From contig NZ_JAHSTV010000010.1 in the NCBI RefSeq assembly GCF_019145235.1, positions 186,001 through 250,000 of the forward strand: DNA of 64,000 nt. Reading direction: 5' to 3'. Both the position numbers and the translations under genes were made by a program. Below are positions 51,198-58,549 of this stretch, piece by piece (position 1 is the first letter of the stretch; the number at the start of each line of letters is the position of its first letter). The stretch comes from Pseudomonas farris. Its GTDB lineage: Bacteria > Pseudomonadota > Gammaproteobacteria > Pseudomonadales > Pseudomonadaceae. A model generated the notes under the pieces. It was not told where the DNA came from and made no database searches. It was given only the letters and a program-made list of their open reading frames with translations.

Positions 51198-52211
51198 CTA
51201 CATGATGAGTGACAGGTAACCCTCAAGACTCCAGATGTTTTTTTCAACGGTCACCGGAGTCTTATTCAAAGAGGAGTAGACGATGGACTGGTCGTCTGTT
51301 GCTCCCCGTTCTATTGCCAGGTAATTCTGCGCCTTGCCATCAAGGATGAGCTTCCTGGCAGCGTCTGAGAGCGCATAGGTAATGATCGTGATCGGGGTAT
51401 TCTGGCGCTGGCATTTAGACATGATATTCGGCTGAATATGCTCGTCGTTGAAGCCGTAGCCAATACACAGGTAAGAGTTGGCAGCGGTAATGGCCAAATC
51501 GGCATTGTGAATAGTCGAGCGATATGGCTCTAAATGCGTCGTTTGATATTTCTGAGTGCCCGGGGTCACGATTTCCGGCTTGTAGTTAGCAGGTATCCCT
51601 TGAATGTTTGAAAGGGCTACGATGTCTTCAAGAGGCGATTTAAATCAGTCCAGAGAACCGTGAACCTTCCAAATATTCACCCTGCGTGCAGACGTGATTT
51701 CATTCGGTGCGGCGCGCTGCCGAAAAAATCCGTGTGAGAAGCCCGTGTAATGATGGGCCCCCTCCTGATCGCAGGCGTATTCTGCCAGCCTGTCATAATT
51801 CGTAGTGACGATATTTATTTTGGTGAGGCTGCTTTTGAACATGTGGCGCAGCAGTCGACTCAGCGGAAACATCGCTTGATTCTGAAGGCTATCGTGGAAG
51901 ATTTGAATGTCTTCAGAGCTGATGAGCGACCAGGTTGCTGTGATAATTCTGGAGGTCAGTTCTTCAGTAACGGCCACCTGATGCAGCGCCGACTCCAGAT
52001 CAACGCCGTCCAATAAGAGCTGGCAGAATTTCTCCCAAGCCTCAATCTCGGCAGCAGACAAGCCAGAAGTGTCGGTATTTGCGACCAGGTGCTTCGCAAG
52101 CGCACCCATTCCAGACATGCCATGGGCAGCCGATGCACCGCTGCCCAGGATGATGAGAGGAGCCTTGCCATAAAAGTCCTGCGCTTGTTTTTCAAAATTC
52201 AGGTCTGACAA
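51198..52211 (-). pseudogene. SIR2-family NADase-like gene interrupted by an in-frame UGA
   Basis: The frame is open for 337 codons except one TGA at 51645-51647. Before it are ILGSGASAAHGMSGM (NAD pocket, about 20-35), NIVTTNYDRLAEYA (about 150) and WKVHGSLD with the catalytic-type His (about 185). After it are FKSPLEDIVALSN and ITAANSYLCIGYGFNDEHIQ. SIR2_2-type proteins usually have W after HGSLD, so TGG became TGA. Without read-through the product is a 188-residue fragment and the pair should be inactive. A sequencing error is an alternative. Confidence 0.88.
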
Positions 52212-52343
52212 AATTCTATCCTTGCCGTTTGTGTCGATCCGAAAAAACTACGCTTGGCGGCCTATCAGCCTACAAGGCTCAATACCCTGGGGATCACCAT
52301 ACACAATCCTGAAGTCAATTTGGATTACGGTCGGTGCTTAACG

Positions 52344-52982
52344 TTACTCCATCTGCGCCGCCACGGTGGCGACATGTCTTGAAAGGCTGGTCACAAAGGT
52401 TTTGAAGCTGGTCAAATCCGAAAGAGCCCCGTGCACTCCTGAGCCCACAGCATCATGCGGCGAGGCGATTAAAGAGGTGGCAGAATAGAGCTGCTCCTGC
52501 ATGAGCCGCTGGCACAAAATGTCGTACCGGCTCAAACAGGATGCCCCGTTAAGCTCCTTGAACGTCGGGAAGTGAGGCGACTTGTCACGAACGGGTGTCC
52601 GCGAGCCTGGGGCATCTTCGACCGCCATCAGCCAGCCAATGAAAGGCCGGGGTTGCTTACCAAACGCGCCCTCACGATAGGCAGTCCACAGACAGTGTTC
52701 TGTGCCGATGGCCTCTTCCGTTCTGTTGTTGAAGTTGTTCCCGAATGTCGGCCCTACCTGGCTCTTGAGCTCAACGGCGGCAATCAGCTGGCCCTTGTGC
52801 ATGACGATAATGTCCCAGAGCCTGGTGGGCCTGAAGTAGCCCGGAAGCGTCAGGGCAGCCTTTTGCTGATGAATCTGCGGCACGAGAAAGGGCAAAAAGC
52901 GGCGTGAGCCCACCGCTATCGAGATCCAAAATATCTGTGGGAGTAAATGTGGGAGTAATTTTCCAGGCATGAAAAAGCCCAA
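52344..52982 (-). pseudogene. XhoI/PaeR7I-type restriction endonuclease, 5' end missing
   Basis: From about residue 36 the frame matches the PaeR7I/XhoI family: LPGYFRPTRLWDIIVMHKGQ, then LIAAVELKSQVGPTFGNNFN (ExK-type catalytic core) and NRTEEAIGTEHCLWTAYREG. Family members have roughly 245 residues, with an N-terminal region that is absent here. The first 20 or so codons are AT-rich att-flanking sequence (MGFFMPGKLLPHLLPQIF). No methyltransferase gene is adjacent. It is a remnant cut at the tRNA boundary. Confidence 0.8.
52936..52958. repeat. Tandem TGTGGGAGTAA repeats near tRNA-Pro (possible integrase arm sites)
   Basis: TGTGGGAGTAA occurs at 52936-52946 and again at 52948-52958, one base apart, about 58 bases from the tRNA 3' end. 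Short direct repeats of this form are common beside attachment sites of tRNA-targeting tyrosine integrases. No integrase is present to confirm. Confidence 0.5.
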
Positions 52983-52999
52983 CTGGCTAGAGTTGGGCT
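52971..52999 (-). terminator. Rho-independent terminator of tRNA-Pro
   Basis: On the minus strand, AGCCCAAC TCTAGCCA GTTGGGCT followed by TTTTT starts 17 bases beyond the tRNA 3' end. Confidence 0.85.
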
Positions 53000-53015
53000 A
53001 AGTCAGTGAAAAATA

Positions 53016-53092
53016 TGGTCGGGACGGAGTGATTCGAACACTCGACCCCTAGCACCCCATGCTAGTGCGCTACCGGACTGCGCTACGCCCCG
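53016..53092 (-). tRNA. tRNA-Pro (anticodon GGG)
   Basis: A 77-nt cloverleaf ends in an encoded CCA. The acceptor CGGGGCG pairs with CGTCCCG. The anticodon arm is CTAGC-ATGGGGT-GCTAG, with anticodon GGG. The T arm holds GTTCGAATC. The 3' end faces the ICE, making this the probable attachment gene. Only this copy of the tRNA end is visible in the window. Confidence 0.95.
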
Positions 53093-53181
53093 ACTAGGCG
53101 TTAAATCTGTTCCTCATCTCGAGGAACGCTCAAGAATATATCGCAAGCTTTTGAAAACTGGAAGTATTTAAAAGCAGGAAT

Positions 53182-53538
53182 TTATTTCTTGAGAACCACC
53201 AGAACATCTTCAAGCTCGGCGATCATCTGGCGGATCATTTGTTTGTATTGGGTGGTGTCGTCTTTGGCTTCATCGCCGGACAAACGCAGGCGTGCGCCGC
53301 CGATGGTAAACCCCTGATCGTAAAGAAGCGCGCGGATCTGCCGGATCATCAGCACGTCCTGGCGCTGATAATACCGGCGGTTTCCGCGGCGTTTGACGGG
53401 GTTGAGTTGAGGAAACTCCTGCTCCCAGTAGCGAAGCACGTGCGGTTTTACGGCACATAGCTCGCTGACTTCACCAATGGTGAAGTAGCGTTTTCCCGGG
53501 ATGACGGGGAGTTCGTCGTTATGACTTGGTTCCAGCAT
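53182..53538 (-). CDS. MerR-family regulator downstream of ihfA
   Basis: ATG 53538 gives 118 residues (MLEPSHNDELPVIPGKRYFT). The winged HTH reads YFTIGEVSELCAVKPHVLRY and then RRGNRRYYQRQDVLMIRQIR. The C-terminal helix would dimerise. The effector-binding Cys residues of metal sensors are absent. It overlaps ihfA by 20 bases, a conserved gammaproteobacterial arrangement. The regulated genes are unknown. Confidence 0.9.
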   Translation of the reverse strand: MLEPSHNDELPVIPGKRYFTIGEVSELCAVKPHVLRYWEQEFPQLNPVKRRGNRRYYQRQDVLMIRQIRALLYDQGFTIGGARLRLSGDEAKDDTTQYKQMIRQMIAELEDVLVVLKK

Positions 53539-53821
53539 AAGCCTCAACTCGGGCCTTCAACTTCTGCCCTGGACGAAAGGTGACCACACGGCGAGCCGTG
53601 ATCGGGATTTCTTCTCCCGTTTTCGGATTGCGGCCAGGCCGCTGGCGTTTGTCCCGAAGGTCGAAATTGCCGAAACCGGACAATTTGACTTGTTCGTTGT
53701 CTTCAAGAGCGTGCCTGATTTCTTCAAAGAACAGCTCGACCAATTCCTTGGCCTCCCGCTTGTTCAGGCCCAGCTCTTCATACAGACGTTCCGCCATCTC
53801 AGCTTTCGTCAAAGCCCCCAT
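53519..53821 (-). CDS. ihfA: Integration host factor subunit alpha
   Basis: The 100-residue HU/IHF-family protein starts MGALTKAEMAERLYEELGLN. The DNA-intercalating beta-arm is RPGRNPKTGEEIPITARRVV, with the Pro at its tip. IHF-alpha/beta bends DNA in recombination, replication and transcription. It is 3 bases downstream of pheT. Confidence 0.96.
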   Translation of the reverse strand: MGALTKAEMAERLYEELGLNKREAKELVELFFEEIRHALEDNEQVKLSGFGNFDLRDKRQRPGRNPKTGEEIPITARRVVTFRPGQKLKARVEAYAGTKS

Positions 53822-53824
53822 ACG

Positions 53825-56206
53825 TCACTTCCTTAACGTGGCGTTCAACCTTTGTTCGAGCGAGGTGAGGATGTTTTGCGTCGTGGTATTCACCTCATCG
53901 TCATTAAGAGTGCGCGATGGATGCTGCCAGGTCAAGCCAACTGCAAGGCTTTTTCTATCAGGATCAATGCCTTTACCCTGATACACGTCAAATAGCCTGA
54001 GGTCTGTGAGCCATTCGCCTGCATTTTCACGGATTACGTCCAGTACGGCGGTCGCCGCAACGTCTTTATCCGCCAGCAGTGCAAGGTCACGACGCACTTC
54101 AGGAAAGCGCGATAACTCCTGGAATTCAGGCATTTTGCCCAACGCCACTTCGGCCAGAACCAGCTCGAATACGAAGACCGGACGGTCGAGACCGAGGGTT
54201 TTCGACAATTCAGGGTGAATCGCGCCAACGAAACCTACCAAACGGCCTTCACGTTCGATGCGCGCGGTTTGACCCGGGTGCAACGCAGGGTGTTTGCCCG
54301 GCACGAAAGTGAACGAATCCAGTGCACCGGCGAAGCCCAGTACTGCTTCCACATCAGCTTTGACGTCGAAGAAATCGACGACATCGCGACCTTGCGCCCA
54401 GCCTTCCGGCAGACGGCTACCGCATACCACACCAGCGAGCATCGGCTCTTGCTTCAGGCCTTCCAGCTGACCAACGAAGCGCAGGCCGCTTTCGAACAGG
54501 CGGACGCGATCTTGTTGACGGTTCAGGTTGTGCTGAAGCGCCTTGACCAGACCAGGCCACAGGGTCGAACGCATGGCAGCCATGTCGTTGGAAATCGGGT
54601 TGGCCAGCAGCAGCGGCTCGACACCTGGATTAAACAACTCGAATTGTTTCGGATCGATGAAGCTGTAAGTGATCGCTTCCTGATAACCACGAGCCACCAG
54701 CAGGCGACGCAGTTCAGGCAGATCGCTACGCGCTTCGGCCTTGGCTTGCGGCGCCAGACGGGCTTGCGGGTAGCGAACCGGCAGACGGTTGTAACCGTAC
54801 AGACGGGCCAGTTCTTCGATCAGGTCGACTTCCAGGCTGATATCGAAACGGAAGCTTGGCACTTCAACGCGCCACTGCCCTGCCCCATCGGCGGAAATGG
54901 CCAGGCCCAATGCGCTGAGCAGACGCTCGACTTCGGCCGAATCCATCTCCATGCCCAGCATCTGGGTGATGCGCTGGGCACGCAGGGTGATCGGCGCGAT
55001 CGACGGCAGGTGTTGCTCGCTGACGGTCTCGATGATCGGACCCGCTTCGCCGCCGGTGATGTCCAGCAGCAGGCCAGTGGCACGCTCCATGGCTTCACGG
55101 GCCAGCTGCCAGTCCACGCCACGCTCGTAGCGGTGCGAGGCATCGGTGTGCAGGCCGTAGGAACGAGCCTTGCCAGCGACAGCAATCTGGTCGAAGAACG
55201 CGCTTTCCAGGAAAATATCGCGAGTGGTCGCGGTGTTGACACCGCTGTGCTCGCCACCCATGACGCCGGCGATAGCCAAGGCACGGGTGTGGTCTGCAAT
55301 CACCAGCGTATCGCTACGCAAGCTGACTTCCTGACCATCAAGCAGAACCAGCTTCTCGCCTTCTTCGGCCATGCGTACGCGGATGCCGCCATTGATTTCG
55401 GCGAGATCGAACGCGTGCAGCGGTTGACCCAGTTCCAGCATCACGTAGTTGGTGATGTCGACGGCGGCGTCGATGCTGCGCACGTCGGCACGACGCAGAC
55501 GCTCGACCATCCACAGCGGCGTAGGCTTGGACAGGTCGACGTTGCGGATCACACGACCCAGGTAACGCGGGCACGCGGCCGGTGCAAGTACTTCAACCGA
55601 ACGCACTTCGTCGTGCACGGCCGGAACGCTGGCAATCGCCGGGCGCACGACTGGGGCGGCATAAAGCGCGCCGACTTCGCGGGCCAGACCGGCCAGGGAC
55701 AAGCAATCACCGCGGTTCGGGGTCAGGTCGACCTCGATGCTGGCGTCGTCGAGGCTCAGGTACTCACGAATGTCCTGACCGACTGGCGCATCGACCGGCA
55801 ATTCCATCAGGCCATCGTTGCCTTCGCCGATTTGCAGCTCAGCCTGGGAGCACAGCATACCGTTGGATTCAACGCCACGCAGCTTGGCTTTCTTGATTTT
55901 GAAGTCGCCCGGCAGTTCGGCACCGATCATGGCAAACGGGATCTTCAGGCCGGGGCGCACGTTTGGCGCACCGCACACTACCTGGAAGGTCTCCGAGCCA
56001 TTGCTGACCTGGCAAACACGCAACTTGTCGGCGTCCGGGTGTTGCTCGGTGCTCAGCACCTCGCCCACGACCACGCCACTGAATTCACCGGCGGCCGGCG
56101 TAACGCTATCGACCTCAAGACCGGCCATCGACAGACGAGCAACCAGCTCGTCGCGACTTACCTGCGGGCTTACCCAGCCACGCAGCCATTGTTCACTGAA
56201 TTTCAT
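53825..56206 (-). CDS. pheT: Phenylalanyl-tRNA synthetase beta subunit
   Basis: The 793-residue protein charges tRNA-Phe as an alpha2beta2 enzyme. The N-terminal tRNA-binding/EMAP-like domain (about 40-150) includes HPDADKLRVCQVS. The B3/B4 editing domain (about 210-390) has ITNYVMLELGQPLHAFDL. A B5 domain (about 400-475) and a C-terminal ferredoxin-fold anticodon-binding domain (about 700-793) follow. Length is typical. It follows pheS by 26 bases. Confidence 0.97.
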   Translation of the reverse strand: MKFSEQWLRGWVSPQVSRDELVARLSMAGLEVDSVTPAAGEFSGVVVGEVLSTEQHPDADKLRVCQVSNGSETFQVVCGAPNVRPGLKIPFAMIGAELPGDFKIKKAKLRGVESNGMLCSQAELQIGEGNDGLMELPVDAPVGQDIREYLSLDDASIEVDLTPNRGDCLSLAGLAREVGALYAAPVVRPAIASVPAVHDEVRSVEVLAPAACPRYLGRVIRNVDLSKPTPLWMVERLRRADVRSIDAAVDITNYVMLELGQPLHAFDLAEINGGIRVRMAEEGEKLVLLDGQEVSLRSDTLVIADHTRALAIAGVMGGEHSGVNTATTRDIFLESAFFDQIAVAGKARSYGLHTDASHRYERGVDWQLAREAMERATGLLLDITGGEAGPIIETVSEQHLPSIAPITLRAQRITQMLGMEMDSAEVERLLSALGLAISADGAGQWRVEVPSFRFDISLEVDLIEELARLYGYNRLPVRYPQARLAPQAKAEARSDLPELRRLLVARGYQEAITYSFIDPKQFELFNPGVEPLLLANPISNDMAAMRSTLWPGLVKALQHNLNRQQDRVRLFESGLRFVGQLEGLKQEPMLAGVVCGSRLPEGWAQGRDVVDFFDVKADVEAVLGFAGALDSFTFVPGKHPALHPGQTARIEREGRLVGFVGAIHPELSKTLGLDRPVFVFELVLAEVALGKMPEFQELSRFPEVRRDLALLADKDVAATAVLDVIRENAGEWLTDLRLFDVYQGKGIDPDRKSLAVGLTWQHPSRTLNDDEVNTTTQNILTSLEQRLNATLRK

Positions 56207-56232
56207 CCTGCTCTCCTAAGAATTCGTTACGA

Positions 56233-57249
56233 CTAGCGAAATTGCGCGAGGAACCGCAAGTCGTTGTCGAAGAACAGACGCAAGTCGTTCACGCCGTAAC
56301 GCAGCATGGCCAGACGCTCAACGCCCATGCCGAAGGCAAAGCCCGAAAACTCTTCCGGGTCGATCCCGGACATGCGCAGCACATTCGGGTGAACCATGCC
56401 GCAGCCCATCACTTCCAGCCAGCCAGTCTGCTTGCAGACGCGGCAGCCTTTACCGCTGCACATCACGCATTCCATGTCGACTTCAGCGGATGGCTCGGTG
56501 AACGGGAAGTACGAAGGACGGAAACGCACGGCCAGTTCTTTTTCGAAGAACACGCGCAGGAACTCTTCGATGGTGCCTTTCAGGTCGGCGAAATTGATAT
56601 CGCGGTCGACCAGCAGGCCTTCGACCTGGTGGAACATCGGGGAGTGAGTGATATCGGAGTCGCTACGGTACACACGGCCTGGGCAGACGATGCGGATCGG
56701 CGGTTGTTTCGATTCCATGGTGCGGACCTGTACCGGAGAGGTATGGGTGCGCAGCAACATATTGGCATTGAAATAGAAGGTGTCATGCATCGACCGGGCC
56801 GGGTGATGGCCTGGGATGTTGAGCGCTTCGAAGTTGTGGTAATCGTCTTCGACCTCAGGGCCTTCGGCGATGCCGTAGCCGATGTGGGTGAAGAATTGTT
56901 CGATACGTTCCAGAGTGCGAGTAACCGGATGCAGACCACCGGAGGTCTGACCGCGGCCAGGCAGGGTCACGTCAATGGACTCGGCGGACAGTTTGGCGGC
57001 CAGGTCGGCCTCTTCAAACAGTGCCTTGCGGGCATTGAGAACCTCTGTGACACGCTCCTTGGCAACGTTGATCAGCGCGCCGACTTGCGGACGCTCTTCT
57101 GCCGGCAAATTCCCCAGGGTCTTCATCACCTGAGTCAATTCGCCCTTTTTGCCAAGGTAGTGAACCCGGATTTGCTCCAGGGCATTGATATCTTCAGCGC
57201 TTTGCACAGCCTCTAGTGCTTGAGAGACGAGCGCATCCAGGTTTTCCAT
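56233..57249 (-). CDS. pheS: Phenylalanyl-tRNA synthetase alpha subunit
   Basis: This 338-residue class II synthetase subunit has an N-terminal coiled coil (about 1-85). Motif 2 is seen in FHQVEGLLVDRDINFADLKG and motif 3 in GFAFGMGVERLAMLRYGVND. A Phe-pocket region lies near SYFPFTEPSAEVD. A CSGKGCRVC-type segment near 260 is usual for the family. It is preceded by a terminator/attenuator hairpin. Confidence 0.97.
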   Translation of the reverse strand: MENLDALVSQALEAVQSAEDINALEQIRVHYLGKKGELTQVMKTLGNLPAEERPQVGALINVAKERVTEVLNARKALFEEADLAAKLSAESIDVTLPGRGQTSGGLHPVTRTLERIEQFFTHIGYGIAEGPEVEDDYHNFEALNIPGHHPARSMHDTFYFNANMLLRTHTSPVQVRTMESKQPPIRIVCPGRVYRSDSDITHSPMFHQVEGLLVDRDINFADLKGTIEEFLRVFFEKELAVRFRPSYFPFTEPSAEVDMECVMCSGKGCRVCKQTGWLEVMGCGMVHPNVLRMSGIDPEEFSGFAFGMGVERLAMLRYGVNDLRLFFDNDLRFLAQFR

Positions 57250-57267
57250 GTACAGACTCCAGATACA

Positions 57268-57303
57268 AAATAGGGGAAGAGCTTGAAGGCTCTTCCCCTA
57301 TTT
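57268..57303 (-). terminator. Terminator/attenuator between rplT and pheS
   Basis: TAGGGGAAGAGC (57271-57282) and GCTCTTCCCCTA (57289-57300) form a perfect 12-bp stem with a 6-base loop. On the minus strand TTTTG follows. It lies 55 bases after rplT and about 20 bases before pheS, so it may adjust read-through into pheST. I see no Phe-rich leader peptide as in E. coli pheM. Confidence 0.75.
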
Positions 57304-57358
57304 ATGACGTTTAACACCTGACCCCACAGAGGTGAGGCCGGGTGACTGTCGGGGGTAC

Positions 57359-57715
57359 TTAAGCCAAGGTGGCTTTAGCTTTCTCGACAATCGCAGCAAA
57401 CGCCGCTTTTTCGTTCACTGCCAGATCAGCCAGAACCTTGCGGTCGATCTCGATGGACGCTTTTTTCAGGCCGGCGATGAAACGGCTGTAGGACAGACCG
57501 TTGATACGTGCACCAGCGTTGATACGAGCGATCCACAGAGCGCGGAACTGACGTTTTTTCTGACGACGGTCACGGTAGGCGTATTGGCCTGCCTTGATTA
57601 CCGCTTGCTTGGCAACACGGAATACGCGCGAGCGAGCGCCGTAGTAGCCTTTAGCAAGTTTCAGAATTTTTTTGTGACGTTTACGGGCAATGACGCCACG
57701 CTTTACACGAGCCAT
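57359..57715 (-). CDS. rplT: Ribosomal protein L20
   Basis: The 118-residue, highly basic protein begins MARVKRGVIARKRHKKILKL and contains RDRRQKKRQFRALWIARINA, typical L20. It is needed for early 50S assembly. In many bacteria it represses its own operon by binding rpmI leader RNA. It is 28 bases after rpmI. Confidence 0.97.
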   Translation of the reverse strand: MARVKRGVIARKRHKKILKLAKGYYGARSRVFRVAKQAVIKAGQYAYRDRRQKKRQFRALWIARINAGARINGLSYSRFIAGLKKASIEIDRKVLADLAVNEKAAFAAIVEKAKATLA

Positions 57716-57743
57716 GAGTTACTTCCTCTATTCTTGACTAAAA

Positions 57744-57938
57744 TTAACGAAGGCGCAGCATGCGCTCGACTTTTGCCACGTCAGACGGATGCAGCAAGCT
57801 GCTACCGCGCAGTTGACGCTTACGCTTGGTCGACATTTTAGTCAGGATGTGGCTCTTGAAAGCGTGCTTGTGCTTGATACCGTTAGCAGTTTTCAAAAAC
57901 CGCTTAGCAGCACCACTTTTAGTTTTCATTTTTGGCAT
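57744..57938 (-). CDS. rpmI: Ribosomal protein L35
   Basis: The 64-residue basic protein (MPKMKTKSGAAKRFLKTANG ... LLHPSDVAKVERMLR) matches L35 in length and sequence. It lies between infC and rplT. Confidence 0.96.
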   Translation of the reverse strand: MPKMKTKSGAAKRFLKTANGIKHKHAFKSHILTKMSTKRKRQLRGSSLLHPSDVAKVERMLRLR

Positions 57939-57998
57939 GTTCGGATACTCCGCATTCAGTTGATAAACATAATCAGAAGGCCTGCCGTGCCCTATTGA

Positions 57999-58544
57999 TT
58001 ACTTCTTCTTTTTCGGGGCGATGACCATGATCAGCTGGCGTCCTTCCATCTTAGGATGCTGTTCGACCGAACCGTACTCGAGCAAGTCACCTTCAACTCG
58101 CTTGAGGAGTTCCATCCCCAGCTCCTGGTGGGCCATCTCACGGCCGCGGAATCGCAAGGATACCTTGGCCCTGTCCCCATCACTCAGGAAACGTACCAGG
58201 TTGCGCAGTTTTACCTGGTAATCCCCTTCCTCCGTCCCTGGACGAAACTTGATTTCTTTAACCTGAATCTGCTTCTGGTTTTTCTTGGCCGCGGCAATCT
58301 GCTTCTTCTTCTCGAAGATCGATTTGCCGTAGTCCATCAGTTTGCAAACAGGGGGTACTGCATCGGCGGAAATTTCCACCAAATCCAGTTTGGCCTCTTC
58401 AGCCTTAAGAAGCGCGTCTTCAATTGACACAATCCCAAGCTGTTCACCTTCAGCTCCAATTAACCGAACCTCGCGTGCCGAGATATTCTCGTTGATCGGG
58501 GCTTTCGGTGCAGCTCGTTTATCTTGTCTCATTTCACGCTTAAT
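57999..58544 (-). CDS. infC: Translation initiation factor IF-3 with ATT start
   Basis: Conserved IF-3 sequence begins before the first ATG (58532): codons ATT AAG CGT GAA lead into MRQDKRAAPKAPINENISAR. The ATT at 58544 is 8 bases from the only SD (GGAG, 58553-58556), giving 181 residues. Use of a non-AUG start lets IF-3 autorepress, as known for infC in E. coli. N-domain (about 15-85) and C-domain (KFRPGTEEGDYQVKLRNLVR, RFRGREMAHQELGMELL) are complete. Its start region overlaps the thrS stop. Confidence 0.93.
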   Translation of the reverse strand: MKREMRQDKRAAPKAPINENISAREVRLIGAEGEQLGIVSIEDALLKAEEAKLDLVEISADAVPPVCKLMDYGKSIFEKKKQIAAAKKNQKQIQVKEIKFRPGTEEGDYQVKLRNLVRFLSDGDRAKVSLRFRGREMAHQELGMELLKRVEGDLLEYGSVEQHPKMEGRQLIMVIAPKKKK

Positions 58545-58549
58545 AATAA

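Larger units (their letters stand above)
10391..53015. mobile_element. Integrative and conjugative element, PFGI-1/pKLC102/ICEclc family, GI-type T4SS
   Basis: Gene content and order (ParA/ParB, DUF2857, STY4528, PFL_4669, DUF3158, SSB, TopB, DUF3577, RadC, PilL, TraD, RAQPRD to TraG, ArdC, MobH relaxase) define the family. The right end abuts the 3' end of tRNA-Pro at 53016. The left end is uncertain (10.39-11.1 kb). I see no tyrosine recombinase gene and no left repeat of the tRNA end. Cargo near the right end is a SIR2-HerA pair and a restriction-endonuclease remnant. Conjugation functions look near complete. Excision ability is doubtful. Confidence 0.85.

Noticed and set aside
51645..51647. 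UGA in the SIR2 gene as selenocysteine
   Set aside because: The conserved residue here is Trp in the HGSLDW motif, not Cys, and no selenocysteine-insertion hairpin stands out downstream. A TGG-to-TGA change is simpler.
54215..56236. 673-codon open frame antisense to pheT
   Set aside because: It lies opposite a well-conserved essential gene. The composition (Gln, Arg, His-rich) is that of a reverse-frame artefact.
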